64,000 nucleotides of DNA from Tabrizicola aquatica (GCF_002900975.1 NZ_PJON01000001.1:372001-436000); one strand, 5' to 3'; positions 1 to 10,374 are shown, counted from the stretch's first letter. A program made the numbers and translations. Notes: generated by a model from the sequence alone, not told the origin.

Positions 1-1239
1 AGATCGGCCAACGTGCATTCCCCGTCGGGGCAGACCGACTTTGCGACCAGTCTGGAGCAGCTGGACGCGGAACTGCCCATGACCGGCTCGGTTTCGCTCG
101 TTGTCTCGTGGTTTGGCGACGATCTGCGTTGCGGCTCGTGCAGTGTGCGACCGAAGGTGGAGCAGACGCTGCGCGACGGCAAGCCGATGGTCTGGCGGGC
201 AGGCGGAATCCTTCGGCCAGATGCGTTCGAGGTGCCCAAGATCGATGGCAAATCGATCTACGGCGGGACACCGGCAGATGGCTCGGTCGTCGAAGCGATC
301 CAGGCGATCCGCGCCGCGGGCAAAGAGGTCATGTTCTATCCCTTCGTGCTGATGGATCAGATCGAAGGCAACACGCTTCCCGACCCATGGACCGGAGCGC
401 CGACGCAGCCCAAGCTTCCCTGGCGCGGACGGGTGACCTTGTCGGTTGCCCCCGGTCGTGAGGGCAGTCCTGATCGGACCGTCGACGCAGAGGCGGAGGT
501 GGCAGCATTCTTTGGTACGGTTCAGCCCAGTGACTTTTCCATCCAGAACGGTATGATCGAGTATTCCGGTCCTGAAGATTGGGGATACCGGCGTTTCATC
601 CTGCATTATGCGATGCTTTGTGCCCAAGCCGGCGGCGTGGATGCCTTCTGCATCGGATCGGAAATGCGGTCATTGACCCAGATCCGGGGCCAGGCCGACG
701 GGTTTCCATCGGTCGTCGCGCTGCGACAGCTGGCGCGCGATGTTCGCGCAATCCTTGGGCCGGATACCAAGATCAGCTACGCGGCCGACTGGTCCGAATA
801 CTTCGGCTATCATGTCGACGGGAACGTCTATTTCCACCTTGATCCGCTGTGGGCCGACCCCGAGATCGATTTTGTTGCCATCGACAACTACATGCCGCTG
901 TCCGACTGGCGTGATGGTGAGGACCACGCCGATGCTAGCTGGGGCTCAATCTATAACCTCGACTATCTGAAGGCCAACATCGCTGGGGGCGAAGGGTTCG
1001 ACTGGTTCTACGACGGCGCGGAGGGCGCCGCTGCACAACGCCGGATACCCATCACGGATGAGGCTTTCGGCGAGGATTGGGTGTTCCGGTACAAGGATTT
1101 GCGGTCCTGGTGGTCGAACCTTCACCATGACCGCGTGAACGGCAGTCGAAGCCCGAACCCTACTGCCTGGGTACCGGCGTCGAAACCCATCCGCTTCACC
1201 GAATATGGATGTGCTGCCATCGACAAGGGGTCCAATTAG
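1..1239 (+). CDS. GTA host-specificity/tail protein (orfg15-type), N-terminal part, cut by window edge and ended by amber codon
   Basis: The frame is open from base 1, so the true start lies outside the window. The 413 visible codons contain the glycoside-hydrolase-like TIM-barrel domain of Rhodobacterales gene transfer agent tail proteins (VSLVVSWFGDDLRCG near the start, later CIGSEMRSLTQIRG and FTEYGCAAIDKG). In the family this domain is the middle of one protein of about 1,300 residues that forms the tail-tip fibre complex of the phage-like particle. Here the frame meets TAG at 1237-1239 and continues without any shift into the rest of the protein. So this is either the first half of a nonsense-mutated gene or the upstream part of a read-through protein. 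The gene stands directly ahead of its own second half, a DUF7742-like gene and cysE, which is a familiar GTA right flank. Codon use looks less GC-biased than in genes beyond 6 kb. Confidence 0.85.
   Translation, partial: RSANVHSPSGQTDFATSLEQLDAELPMTGSVSLVVSWFGDDLRCGSCSVRPKVEQTLRDGKPMVWRAGGILRPDAFEVPKIDGKSIYGGTPADGSVVEAIQAIRAAGKEVMFYPFVLMDQIEGNTLPDPWTGAPTQPKLPWRGRVTLSVAPGREGSPDRTVDAEAEVAAFFGTVQPSDFSIQNGMIEYSGPEDWGYRRFILHYAMLCAQAGGVDAFCIGSEMRSLTQIRGQADGFPSVVALRQLARDVRAILGPDTKISYAADWSEYFGYHVDGNVYFHLDPLWADPEIDFVAIDNYMPLSDWRDGEDHADASWGSIYNLDYLKANIAGGEGFDWFYDGAEGAAAQRRIPITDEAFGEDWVFRYKDLRSWWSNLHHDRVNGSRSPNPTAWVPASKPIRFTEYGCAAIDKGSN
1237..1239 (+). other. In-frame amber codon splitting the GTA tail gene
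   Basis: TAG follows ...AIDKGSN and is followed in the same frame by PNRFLDSASSESG. From memory, homologues read KGTNQPN-like here, so a single C-to-T change of CAG (Gln) to TAG would explain the stop. No frameshift, insertion or deletion is visible on either side. Confidence 0.85.
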
Positions 1240-3153
1240 CCGAACCGGTTTCTTGATAGTGCGTCGTCGGAATCTGGGTTGCCCGCCTGGTCAAATGGTC
1301 GTCGCGATGATCTGATCCAGATGCAGTACCTGCTGGCAATGCGCAGCTTCTGGATTGATCCCGCGAACAATCCGGTGTCGCCGCTTTATGATGCTGCCAT
1401 GGTCGATTTCGACCGTGCCCATGTCTGGGCATGGGACGCCCGACCATTCCCGGAATTCCCCGGACAGACCGAGGTCTGGAGCGATGGCGACAATTATGCG
1501 CGCGGCCATTGGTTGAATGGCAGGGCGACGAACCAGCCCTTGGACCGCGTGGTTGCAGAGGTCTGTGCGCGCTCGGGGCAGGCAGAGGTCGAGACGTCCA
1601 GGCTTTACGGATTGGTTCGCGGCTATCAGCAGTCGGATGTTACGTCGGGGCGTGCTGCCTTGCAACCCCTGATGCTTGCCTTCGGTTTCGATGCAATAGA
1701 GCGGGACGGACGCCTGACCTTTCGAAGCCGCACCGGCAGGGTCGACTACTTGGTGCATGACGAGGACCTGGTCTTGGCGCCGGACCTTAACGGCAGCTTC
1801 GAGACGACGCGAGCGGCCGAGGCGGAAATCGCCGGACAGGTGCGCGTTGGGTTCGTTGATGCGCAATCCAGTTACGAAACTCGGTCCGCCGAAGCACGTT
1901 TCCCGGACGAGGTGGCGCGTTCTGTGTCGCAAACTGACCTTCCTCTGGCCCTAACCCGCCTTGAAGGGCAACGCACCGTCGAACGCTGGCTTGCTGAGGC
2001 AAGGGTTGCGCGGGACGCTGCAAGGTTTGCACTGCCGCGGTCTCGACTTCAGGTTTCCGCCGGGGATGTGATCGAATATCAAGCGCAGCGCTATCGCATC
2101 GACCGGATCGAACAATCAGAGGCCCAACTCCTTGAGGCCGTTCGGATCGAGCCGGGGATCTACCTGGCCGCGGGAACAAGCGATGAAGTGATCTCGGTCC
2201 GCGACTTTGTGCCGCCGGTGCCGGTCTTGCCATTGTTCCTGGACCTTCCGCTTTTGACGGGGGAAGAGATCCCGCACGCCCCCCATGTTGCGGTCGCGGC
2301 CAATCCGTGGCCCGGGTCGGTGGCGGTCTGGTCGTCGGCAGAGGATGCCGGGTACGAGTTGAACCGGCTGATCGCCGCTCCGGCCGTGGTCGGGGTTACC
2401 GAAAGCATGCTGTCGGCCGCACCGATCGGGCTTTGGGACCGCGGAGTGCCGCTGCGCGTGAAGCTATCCTCTGGTGAGCTGAGTTCAGCCAGCAAGGATG
2501 CGGTGCTGAATGGCGCGAATGTCCTGGCGATTGGCGATGGTTCGGCCGGCAACTGGGAGGTGATCCAGTTTGCAGACGCCCAGCTTGTGGGGCCGGATAC
2601 ATATGAGATATCGACGCGGTTGCGCGGCCAGGCTGGAAGCGACGGGGTGATGCCGGCAACCTGGCCGATTGGCAGTACCGTGGTATTGGTCGACCTGGCA
2701 CTGTCCCAGATCGACCTGCCGCTCTCTGCCAGGGGGCTGGCACGATACTACCGAATTGGCACAACGGCGCGTGGCTATGACGACGTGAACGTGGTCACAC
2801 GGATTGAGGCGTTCGATGGTGTCGGGCTAAGGCCTTATCCCGTGGCGCATCTGCGGGCCAACCGGTCGCCGGCAGGAGACCTGGCGCTTGACTGGAAACG
2901 TCGCACTCGGATCAACGGCGACAGTTGGCAGTCGGTCGAAGTTCCACTGGGCGAAGCTCAGGAAGCATACCTCGTCCGCATCGTCCAGTCCGAAGCAATC
3001 GTGGCCGAGTACAGCACCGCTTTGCCCGCTTTTCTGTATACCGCAGCCATGCGGGCGCAGGATGGAGTGACCGGATCGTACCAAATTCGGGTTGCACAGC
3101 AATCGACTGACTTCGGTCCAGGGCCATTCCGTAGCCTAGTTGTGGAAAGCTGA
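1240..3153 (+). pseudogene. GTA host-specificity/tail protein (orfg15-type), C-terminal part after the amber codon
   Basis: This is the direct in-frame continuation of the preceding part (638 codons). It starts PNRFLDSASSESG and carries the conserved GRRDDLIQMQYLLAM segment and the phage-tail-type beta-rich region (EVWSDGDNYARGHWLNGR, YRIDRIEQSEAQLLEAVRIEP). The C-terminal third resembles the receptor-binding tip of GTA tails. No good start codon with a ribosome site precedes the sequence missing from the first part; a TTG at 1279 is the first formal start. Without suppression the domain is probably not made, and GTA particles would be tailless or non-adsorbing. A base-calling error must be excluded first. 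The next gene's ATG directly abuts the TGA stop. Confidence 0.75.
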
Positions 3154-3435
3154 ATGGGTTCCGTCAGTCTGGGAGAGGTGGTCCTTCTGGCTCGGACGCT
3201 GCTGACAGTACCCGAGGCGGAGTGGCCGGTCATGGCGGCCCGGATTCTGCACGATGTTAGGTTGGCAGCCGTGCATCTGCAGACGACGGGTCGCCCACAC
3301 CCGCTGCTGGGCGACGGCTCCCTCATGTCGTACTGTCTGCGTCTGGATCCTTCCCCGGAACCGTTCTGCGACCCCAGGGTACTCCGCTCGCTCCAGGCTG
3401 CAGCTCGGGCCATCTTGGAACATTCGATTCCGTGA
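3154..3435 (+). CDS. Small GTA-flank protein, DUF7742-like
   Basis: This 93-residue protein starts with ATG directly after the stop of the GTA tail gene, so the two are translationally coupled. It is mostly helical, with LGEVVLLARTLLTVPEAEWPVMAARILHDVRLA at the N-terminus and a second helix LRSLQAAARAILEHSI at the end. Similar short proteins sit between the last GTA structural gene and cysE in many Rhodobacterales genomes (my recollection). No catalytic motif, signal peptide or membrane segment is visible. Its role in GTA production is unknown; its position suggests a late or accessory function. It could also be an unrelated passenger of the cluster. Confidence 0.7.
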   Translation: MGSVSLGEVVLLARTLLTVPEAEWPVMAARILHDVRLAAVHLQTTGRPHPLLGDGSLMSYCLRLDPSPEPFCDPRVLRSLQAAARAILEHSIP

Positions 3436-3510
3436 TCCCCTCCGTCACTTTTTGGCAGTCGTCTCTTCTTGGTTTTGTGCTAAAAGAGGGACCGGCAAGG
3501 AGTGCCCGTC

Positions 3511-4317
3511 ATGCTAGAGATCAAGCCAAAGATTACAGCGGTCGACCCGGTCTGGCGGCGCGTCGGAGAGGAAGCCGTTGAAGCAATCCGCAATGAGCCG
3601 CTGCTTGGCGGGCTGATTCATTCGGGGCTGCTGCATCACTCTTCGCTTGAGCGCGCACTTGCCTATCGCTTTTCCCTGAAGCTCGCATCCGGCGAGATGA
3701 GTGAGCAGATTCTGCGAGAGATTGCCGATCAGGCCTACGACAGCGACCCGGAAATCGGCGCCGCCGCCCGGTCCGACCTCATGGCCGTCTATGAACGGGA
3801 CCCGGCCTGCCACCGTTTCATTCAGCCGCTGCTCTTCTTCAAAGGGTACCAGGCGGTCCAAGCTTACCGCGTTGGGCACTGGCTTTGGCAGACCGGCCGT
3901 ACCGACATGGCCTACTTCGTCCAGATGCGCGTCTCGGAGATGTTCGGGGTCGACATCCATCCGGCTGCCCGGCTGGGGAAGGGCATCATGATCGACCATG
4001 CCCATTCCATCGTCATTGGCGAAACTGCGGTGGTTGGGGACAATGTTTCGATGCTCCATTCCGTCACCCTTGGCGGAACCGGCAAGGAGGACGGCGATCG
4101 CCATCCCAAGATCGGTAACGGAGTGCTGATCGGCGCTGGCGCCAAGGTGCTGGGCAACATCACCGTTGGCCAGTGCTCGCGCATCGCCGCAGGCTCTGTG
4201 GTTCTGCAGGATGTTCCCGCGAACTCTACCGTAGCGGGAGTTCCCGCAAAAGTCGTCGGCAAGGCTGGCTGCGCTCAGCCGGCCCTGACGATGGACCAGA
4301 TCCTGCAGGGTGAGTGA
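3511..4317 (+). CDS. cysE: Serine O-acetyltransferase
   Basis: It transfers acetyl from acetyl-CoA to L-serine, giving O-acetylserine for cysteine synthesis in the cytoplasm. The 268 residues show the N-terminal helical SAT domain (VWRRVGEEAVEAI, EPLLGGLIHSGLLHHSSLERALAYRFS), then the left-handed beta-helix of hexapeptide repeats with GVDIHPAARLGKGIMIDHAHSIVIGETAVVG and SVTLGGTGKEDGDRHPKIG. The catalytic His-Asp region (DHAH) is present. I chose ATG 3511 because AGGAG at 3498-3502 is well spaced before it. A GTG at 3502 in the same frame overlaps that ribosome site and would add three residues. cysE next to the GTA cluster is common in this order. It is followed after 6 bp by the lipid operon. 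Confidence 0.95.
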   Translation: MLEIKPKITAVDPVWRRVGEEAVEAIRNEPLLGGLIHSGLLHHSSLERALAYRFSLKLASGEMSEQILREIADQAYDSDPEIGAAARSDLMAVYERDPACHRFIQPLLFFKGYQAVQAYRVGHWLWQTGRTDMAYFVQMRVSEMFGVDIHPAARLGKGIMIDHAHSIVIGETAVVGDNVSMLHSVTLGGTGKEDGDRHPKIGNGVLIGAGAKVLGNITVGQCSRIAAGSVVLQDVPANSTVAGVPAKVVGKAGCAQPALTMDQILQGE

Positions 4318-4323
4318 TCGCGG

Positions 4324-4971
4324 TTGAAAGAGTTTTTGCGTTCCGCCGCCGCGCGGGCCATGGGCCAGGCGATCTCATTGTTTGCAAGGTTCATTACCGC
4401 GCCACGGGCAGTCTGGCAGGGCATCGATCCAACGCCGAACCAGCGGGTCTACTTCGCGAACCATTCCTCCAACGGGGACTTTGTCCTGCTCTGGACGGTC
4501 CTGCCGACGCCGCTGCGCCGCCGCACGCGGCCCGTCGCGGCGCTGGAGTATTGGTTAAGCTCGCCTTTGCGCGCCTTCATCGGGCGTGACGTGTTCAATG
4601 CGGTCCTGATCGACCGCCGCCCGGAAATGCGAACCGAGGATCCGGTTGCGCTCATGGTCCAGGCTCTTGATCAGGGGTCTTCGCTGATCATTTTCCCCGA
4701 AGGCGGGCGCAACTCCTCCGATGACCCACTCCTGCCGTTCAAGTCAGGGCTGTACCACCTTGCCAAGGCGCGGCCAGGTATAGACCTTGTGCCGGTCTGG
4801 ATCGCCAACCTGAACCGGGTCATGCCCAAGGGTGAAATCATTCCCGTACCCCTGATTTGCACGCTGACCTTCGGCGCTCCGCTGCACCTCGACCAGGACG
4901 AGCCAAAAGACGCTTTCCTGACCCGCACAGCGCAAGCGTTGCTAGCACTGCGCCCCCAGGCCCATCCATGA
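4324..4971 (+). CDS. Lysophospholipid acyltransferase family protein (PlsC-like)
   Basis: The 215-residue protein carries the acyltransferase block NHSSNGD (variant of NHxSxxD) near residue 41 and the acceptor block FPEGGRNS near residue 122. These are the catalytic and glycerol-phosphate binding motifs of 1-acyl-sn-glycerol-3-phosphate acyltransferases. The only usable start in frame is TTG 4324, because a TGA precedes it at 4315-4317. The stop overlaps the ATG of the next gene (ATGA). With that CdsA-like enzyme and a CDP-alcohol phosphotransferase it forms a three-step lipid head-group operon. It is shorter and more divergent than a housekeeping PlsC, so I infer a dedicated lipid rather than bulk phosphatidate synthesis. 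Confidence 0.85.
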   Translation: MKEFLRSAAARAMGQAISLFARFITAPRAVWQGIDPTPNQRVYFANHSSNGDFVLLWTVLPTPLRRRTRPVAALEYWLSSPLRAFIGRDVFNAVLIDRRPEMRTEDPVALMVQALDQGSSLIIFPEGGRNSSDDPLLPFKSGLYHLAKARPGIDLVPVWIANLNRVMPKGEIIPVPLICTLTFGAPLHLDQDEPKDAFLTRTAQALLALRPQAHP

Positions 4972-5912
4972 CGACGCCGCATCTTCTGTGGCTCCTGGGC
5001 GGAGTGGGCGGGATCTTGATCCTTGCGTCAGTTCTGGGCGAGATCCTGCGTGTTCGCCTCTCGCCCAATGGCCAGAATCCGGTGATCGAGAATCTGAATG
5101 CCCGGATCGCCGCCTGGTGGGTCATGGTCATTCTGCTTGCCATAGCCTTCCTGGCGGGCAAGCCCGGCGTCATCCTGCTTTTTGCCCTCGCATCGTTTGC
5201 CGCCCTGCGCGAGTTTCTCACGCTTACCAGTTACAACCGGGCCGACCACTGGTCGCTGGTGGCGTGCTTCTTCGTAGTCCTGCCGCTGCAGTACTATTTC
5301 ATCCTGACCGATTGGTACGGGATGTATTCTGTATTCATCCCGGTCTACGTATTCCTGCTCTTGCCGGTCGTTTCGGCCCTCCGCGGGTCAACCCGTGATT
5401 TTCTTGTTCGTGTCTCCGAGACACAATGGGCCCTGATGGTCTGTGTCTACTGTGTCAGCCACGTCCCCGCGCTGCTTTACCTGCAGATCCCTGGGTTTGA
5501 GGGGCGCAATGTCATACTGATCGCCTATCTGATCTTCGTCGTGCAACTGTCAGATGTCCTGCAATATGTCTGGGGCAAGCTCCTGGGGCGAACGAGAGTG
5601 GCACCGACCCTTTCTCCGTCCAAGACCTGGGAAGGTCTTATCGGCGGAACGCTGTCGGCGACGGCAATCGGTACGGCGCTCTGGTGGATGACCCCCTTCA
5701 CGCCGCTACAAGCGGCCGCCCTCTGCCTGATGCTGACCTTCCTGGGATTCTTCGGCGGCCTGGTGATGTCCGCCATCAAGCGGGATCGGGGTATCAAGGA
5801 CTGGGGCCACATGATCGCGGGACATGGCGGCTTCATCGACCGGCTTGACAGCGTGATCTTCGCCGCTCCGATCTTCTTCCACGTCACCCGCTATTTCTGG
5901 TCTGTCACATGA
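4968..5912 (+). CDS. Phosphatidate cytidylyltransferase family protein (CdsA-like)
   Basis: The 314-residue integral membrane protein has about eight hydrophobic segments and the C-terminal CDS signature. It shows SKTWEGLIGG around residue 219, then DRGIKDWGHMIAGHGGFIDRLDS, where the paired Asp residues bind metal and substrate. Family members make CDP-diacylglycerol from phosphatidate and CTP. The ATG at 4968 overlaps the TGA of the acyltransferase, and the stop overlaps the next ATG (ATGA), so all three genes are coupled. The arrangement recalls E. coli ynbA-ynbB, a CDP-alcohol enzyme paired with a second CdsA. A housekeeping cdsA would normally sit with rpsB/tsf/dxr, which are absent here, so this is probably a paralogue. 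Confidence 0.88.
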   Translation: MTTPHLLWLLGGVGGILILASVLGEILRVRLSPNGQNPVIENLNARIAAWWVMVILLAIAFLAGKPGVILLFALASFAALREFLTLTSYNRADHWSLVACFFVVLPLQYYFILTDWYGMYSVFIPVYVFLLLPVVSALRGSTRDFLVRVSETQWALMVCVYCVSHVPALLYLQIPGFEGRNVILIAYLIFVVQLSDVLQYVWGKLLGRTRVAPTLSPSKTWEGLIGGTLSATAIGTALWWMTPFTPLQAAALCLMLTFLGFFGGLVMSAIKRDRGIKDWGHMIAGHGGFIDRLDSVIFAAPIFFHVTRYFWSVT

Positions 5913-6532
5913 CTGACAACCGACGCCCACTCACCTCGCGCAGTTCCGCCTGGGCTTCGCGGCTTGCCTCCTGGTCCGTAGCCAAAGGCTTGACGCCGAA
6001 CCAGATTTCGCAGGCCTCCATCGGCTTCGCCATCCTCGGCTTCATTCTATATGCCAGCTCCCCGCATGGCCCTGGCGCCCTCCAGTTCCTTTGCCTCCTC
6101 CTCGCCGCCGCCACCCTCCAGGCCCGTCTCGTCTGCAACCTGATCGACGGCATGGTCGCGATCGAGGGGGGGAAGGGCGCCAAGGACGGCCCCTTCTGGA
6201 ACGAGGCCCCCGACCGCGTCTCCGACCTCCTGTTCTTTGCCGGAGCGGGCCTCGCCGCAGGCAACCCCGCCCTCGGCCTTCTCGCTGCCGCTCTGGCCAT
6301 CGCCACCGCCTATATCCGCGAGCTTGGCCGCGCCGAGGGCTTCCCGCCCGACTTCTCCGGCCCCCTCGCCAAGCCGCAACGCATGGCCGTCCTGACTGCG
6401 GGCACCGCCTTCGCCGCCCTCTACGCCAGCGAATGGACCCTTACGATCACCCTCTGGATCATCGTCCTCGGCACCGTCGCCACGATCCTCCGCCGCTCCT
6501 GGGCGCTCATCGAAAAGCTCAAAGCCAGATAG
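5909..6532 (+). CDS. CDP-alcohol phosphatidyltransferase family protein
   Basis: The 207-residue membrane protein carries a variant of the CDP-alcohol phosphotransferase motif: NLIDGMVAIEGG...NEAPDRVSD near residues 79-111. The DG and the last two Asp residues are kept. The first Asp is Asn and the AR of the canonical DGxxAR is changed to AI. I recall the same deviation in YnbA-like proteins, so it looks family-specific rather than decayed. It would move a phosphatidyl or similar group from a CDP-lipid made by the upstream CdsA-like enzyme onto an unknown alcohol. It overlaps the upstream stop by 4 bp and is followed by a hairpin with a T-rich tail (6539-6560). Codons here are markedly more GC-rich than in the preceding genes. 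Confidence 0.85.
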   Translation: MTDNRRPLTSRSSAWASRLASWSVAKGLTPNQISQASIGFAILGFILYASSPHGPGALQFLCLLLAAATLQARLVCNLIDGMVAIEGGKGAKDGPFWNEAPDRVSDLLFFAGAGLAAGNPALGLLAAALAIATAYIRELGRAEGFPPDFSGPLAKPQRMAVLTAGTAFAALYASEWTLTITLWIIVLGTVATILRRSWALIEKLKAR

Positions 6533-6538
6533 GAAGAA

Positions 6539-6560
6539 GGGGGCCGAAGCCCCCCATTTT
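6539..6560 (+). terminator. Terminator-like hairpin after the lipid operon
   Basis: A 6 bp GGGGGC/GCCCCC stem with a CGAA tetraloop starts 7 bp after the stop at 6532 and is followed by CATTTT. It lies between convergent genes and is the left part of repeat A1. Confidence 0.6.
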
Positions 6561-6606
6561 CTGTCCACAAATATCCCACGGGGGTGCGGGGGTGTGAAAC
6601 CCCCGC
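6539..6606 (+). repeat. Family A intergenic repeat, copy A1
   Basis: The core CATTTTCTGTCC, AAATATCC and a G5 tract are followed by a hairpin GGGGG-tgtgaaa-CCCCC. This copy separates the convergent lipid operon and pdhC and has hairpins on both sides of the core. Other copies are at 27450, 29380, 38976, 41565 and 55212. Confidence 0.75.
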
Positions 6607-6615
6607 TCCACCGGT

Positions 6616-7944
6616 TCAGGCGAGCATCACCATCGGGTTTTCCAGCGCCTCGATGACGGCCTTCAGGAACTCCGCCCCCAAGGCCCCGTCGATCACCCGG
6701 TGATCCACCGACAGCGTCATCGACATCACCGTGGCGACCCCAATGGTCCCGTCCGCCAGAACCACCGGCTTCTTGATCCCCGCGCCTACGGCCAGGATCG
6801 ACCCATGCGGCGGGTTGATGACGGCGTCGAAGTTCTCGATCCCCATCATCCCAAGGTTCGAGATCGCGAACGACCCGCCCTGATACTCATGCGGGGCCAG
6901 CTTCTTCGTCTTCGCCCGACCCGCCAGGTCCTTCATCTCTGCCGACAACGCCGACAGCGACTTCTTATCGGCATCGCGCAGCACCGGGGTGAACAAGCCA
7001 CCTTCCACCGCCACCGCGACCGCCACGTCCGACGGCTTCAGCCGCAGCATCCGGTCGCCCGCCCAGACGGTGTTCGCCGCAGGCACCGCCTGCAGCGCCA
7101 TCGCACAGGCCTTGATGATGAAGTCGTTGACCGACAGCTTCACCCCGCGCCCCTCAAGCTGCTTGTTCAGCGTCTCGCGGAAAGCCATCAGCGCGTCCAG
7201 CTTCACGTCGCGCCGCAGGTAGAAGTGCGGGATGGTCTGCTTGGCTTCGGTCAGCCGCGCCGCCACCGTGCGCCGCATCCCGTCCAGCGCCACTTCCTCG
7301 AAGGGCCGGTCCGCGTACATCTTCAGCACCGTCTCCGCCGCCATTCCCGTGGGCATCGCGCCCGCCGGTTTCGCCGGGGCAGGGGCCGCCGCCTTCGGAG
7401 CTTCCGCCGCCGGAGCCGCCGCAGGTTTCGCGGCCCCAGGCTGCGCGCCTTCGACATCCGCCCGCACGATCCGGCCATGCGGACCCGAGCCCTTCACGGC
7501 CCCCAGGTCCAGACCCTTCTCCTTGGCAATCCGCCGCGCCAAGGGCGAAGCGAACACCCGCGCACCGCCAGCAACCGGAGCCGCCATAGGCGCAGCCGCC
7601 GGGGCAGGGACCGGCGCCGACGAGCCGCCCGACGAGGCGCCAGCGGCGCCCGAGGAGGCGGACGAGGAGGCTTTGGGCGCAGGTACGGCCGAAGCATCCT
7701 CGCCCTCGTCCAGCAGCACCGCGATGGGCGTATTCACCTTCACCCCCGCAGTCCCCTCGGCGATCAACAGCTTCCCCACGACCCCTTCATCGACCGCTTC
7801 GAATTCCATCGTCGCCTTGTCGGTCTCGATCTCGGCCAGGATCTGGCCCGACTTGACCGCATCCCCCTCCTTGACCAGCCATTTCGCCAGCGTGCCTTCC
7901 TCCATCGTCGGGGAAAGCGCGGGCATCAGAATTTCGGTAGCCAT
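6616..7944 (-). CDS. pdhC: Pyruvate dehydrogenase complex E2, dihydrolipoyllysine acetyltransferase
   Basis: It accepts the acetyl group on lipoate and passes it to CoA in the pyruvate dehydrogenase core. The 442 residues show one lipoyl domain (1-80, lipoyl Lys43 in ETDKATM), an Ala/Pro-rich linker, a peripheral subunit-binding domain near 131-166 ([13 protein letters not shown]) and the catalytic domain ending in DHRVIDG, with His about 415 and Asp about 419. It follows pdhB after 9 bp in the order pdhA-pdhB-pdhC. The E3 gene lpd is not nearby. The lipoyl domain is almost the same as the one fused to E1 beta. The 3' end faces repeat A1. Confidence 0.97.
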   Translation of the reverse strand: MATEILMPALSPTMEEGTLAKWLVKEGDAVKSGQILAEIETDKATMEFEAVDEGVVGKLLIAEGTAGVKVNTPIAVLLDEGEDASAVPAPKASSSASSGAAGASSGGSSAPVPAPAAAPMAAPVAGGARVFASPLARRIAKEKGLDLGAVKGSGPHGRIVRADVEGAQPGAAKPAAAPAAEAPKAAAPAPAKPAGAMPTGMAAETVLKMYADRPFEEVALDGMRRTVAARLTEAKQTIPHFYLRRDVKLDALMAFRETLNKQLEGRGVKLSVNDFIIKACAMALQAVPAANTVWAGDRMLRLKPSDVAVAVAVEGGLFTPVLRDADKKSLSALSAEMKDLAGRAKTKKLAPHEYQGGSFAISNLGMMGIENFDAVINPPHGSILAVGAGIKKPVVLADGTIGVATVMSMTLSVDHRVIDGALGAEFLKAVIEALENPMVMLA

Positions 7945-7953
7945 GGCTTCACC

Positions 7954-9330
<1,377 letters not shown>

Positions 9331-9342
9331 GATCTTTCCCCC

Positions 9343-10329
9343 TCAGACCGTGATATCCGTCCAAAGCTCGGACAGGTCCGGCTCCGGGCTTTCCTTGGCG
9401 AACTCGGCGCTTTCGTTCACGATCGCCTTGATCTCCTTGTCGATGGCCTTCAGCTCCTCGTCCGAAGCCAGACCACCTTGCGTCAGCAGGTCGCGGACAT
9501 GCTCGATGCAGTCCTTCTCGGTCTTGATCTTCTCGACCTCTTCCCGCGTGCGGTACTTGGCCGGGTCGGACATCGAGTGTCCGCGGTAGCGATAGGTCAT
9601 CATTTCCAGGATATACGGCCCGTTCCCGGCCCGACAGTGCGCAATGGCCTTCTCGCCCGCCGCCTTGACCGCAAGGACGTCCATCCCGTCGACCTGCTCG
9701 CCCGGAATACCGTAAGCCAGCCCGCGCCCGTAATAGGTGGTGGACTTGGTCGACCGCTTCACGCTGGTCCCCATCGCATAGCCGTTGTTCTCGATGACGA
9801 AAATCACCGGCAGCTGCCAAAGCTCGGCCATGTTGTAGGTCTCGTAGACCTGGCCCTGGTTCGCCGCCCCGTCACCGAAATAGGTGAAGGTCACGTTGTC
9901 ATTGCCCAGATACTTGTCCGCAAAGGCCAACCCCGCCCCCAGCGGCACCTGCGCGCCAACAATCCCGTGCCCACCGTAGAAATGTTTCTCTTTCGAGAAC
10001 ATGTGCATCGACCCGCCCTTGCCCTTGGAGTAGCCCCCAATCCGCCCGGTCAGTTCGGCCATCACGCCCTTCGGGTCCATCCCGCAGGCCAGCATGTGCC
10101 CGTGGTCGCGATAGCTGGTGACGCGCTTGTCGCCTTCCTTGGTCGCGGCTTCCAGGCCCACGACCACCGCTTCCTGCCCGATGTACAGGTGGCAGAAGCC
10201 GCCGATCAGCCCCATCCCGTAAAGCTGGCCCGCCTTTTCCTCGAACCGCCGGATCAGCAGCATCTCGCGGTAGTATTTCAGCAGCTCTTCCTTCGAGACG
10301 TTCGGTCTCGTCTCCGGCTTCTTGGCCAT
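9343..10329 (-). CDS. pdhA: Pyruvate dehydrogenase E1 subunit alpha
   Basis: It forms the alpha2beta2 E1 enzyme with PdhB and binds thiamine diphosphate. The 328-residue chain has the E1 alpha domain from LIRRFEEKAGQLYGMG onward. The ThDP motif is GDGAANQGQVYETYNMA, near residues 158-174, and the phosphorylation-loop region (YRYRGHSMSDPAKYRTREEV) is clear. The ATG follows GGGAGGAG at a good distance. Upstream are a TTGACC/TATGGA promoter and a 20 bp imperfect palindrome at the expected start of transcription. A separate promoter for pdhA means it need not depend on the upstream FtsB-like gene. Confidence 0.97.
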   Translation of the reverse strand: MAKKPETRPNVSKEELLKYYREMLLIRRFEEKAGQLYGMGLIGGFCHLYIGQEAVVVGLEAATKEGDKRVTSYRDHGHMLACGMDPKGVMAELTGRIGGYSKGKGGSMHMFSKEKHFYGGHGIVGAQVPLGAGLAFADKYLGNDNVTFTYFGDGAANQGQVYETYNMAELWQLPVIFVIENNGYAMGTSVKRSTKSTTYYGRGLAYGIPGEQVDGMDVLAVKAAGEKAIAHCRAGNGPYILEMMTYRYRGHSMSDPAKYRTREEVEKIKTEKDCIEHVRDLLTQGGLASDEELKAIDKEIKAIVNESAEFAKESPEPDLSELWTDITV

Positions 10330-10354
10330 CAGGGCTCCTCCCAGGGGTCGAAGA

Positions 10355-10374
10355 ATGGTTCAACGTTAAACCAT
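10355..10374. promoter_or_regulatory. Palindromic candidate operator at the pdhA promoter
   Basis: The 20 bp sequence atggttcaacgttaaaccat is an inverted repeat broken by one mismatched pair. It starts where the predicted -10 box ends, so a bound protein would cover the start of transcription. The regulator is unknown. Confidence 0.5.
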
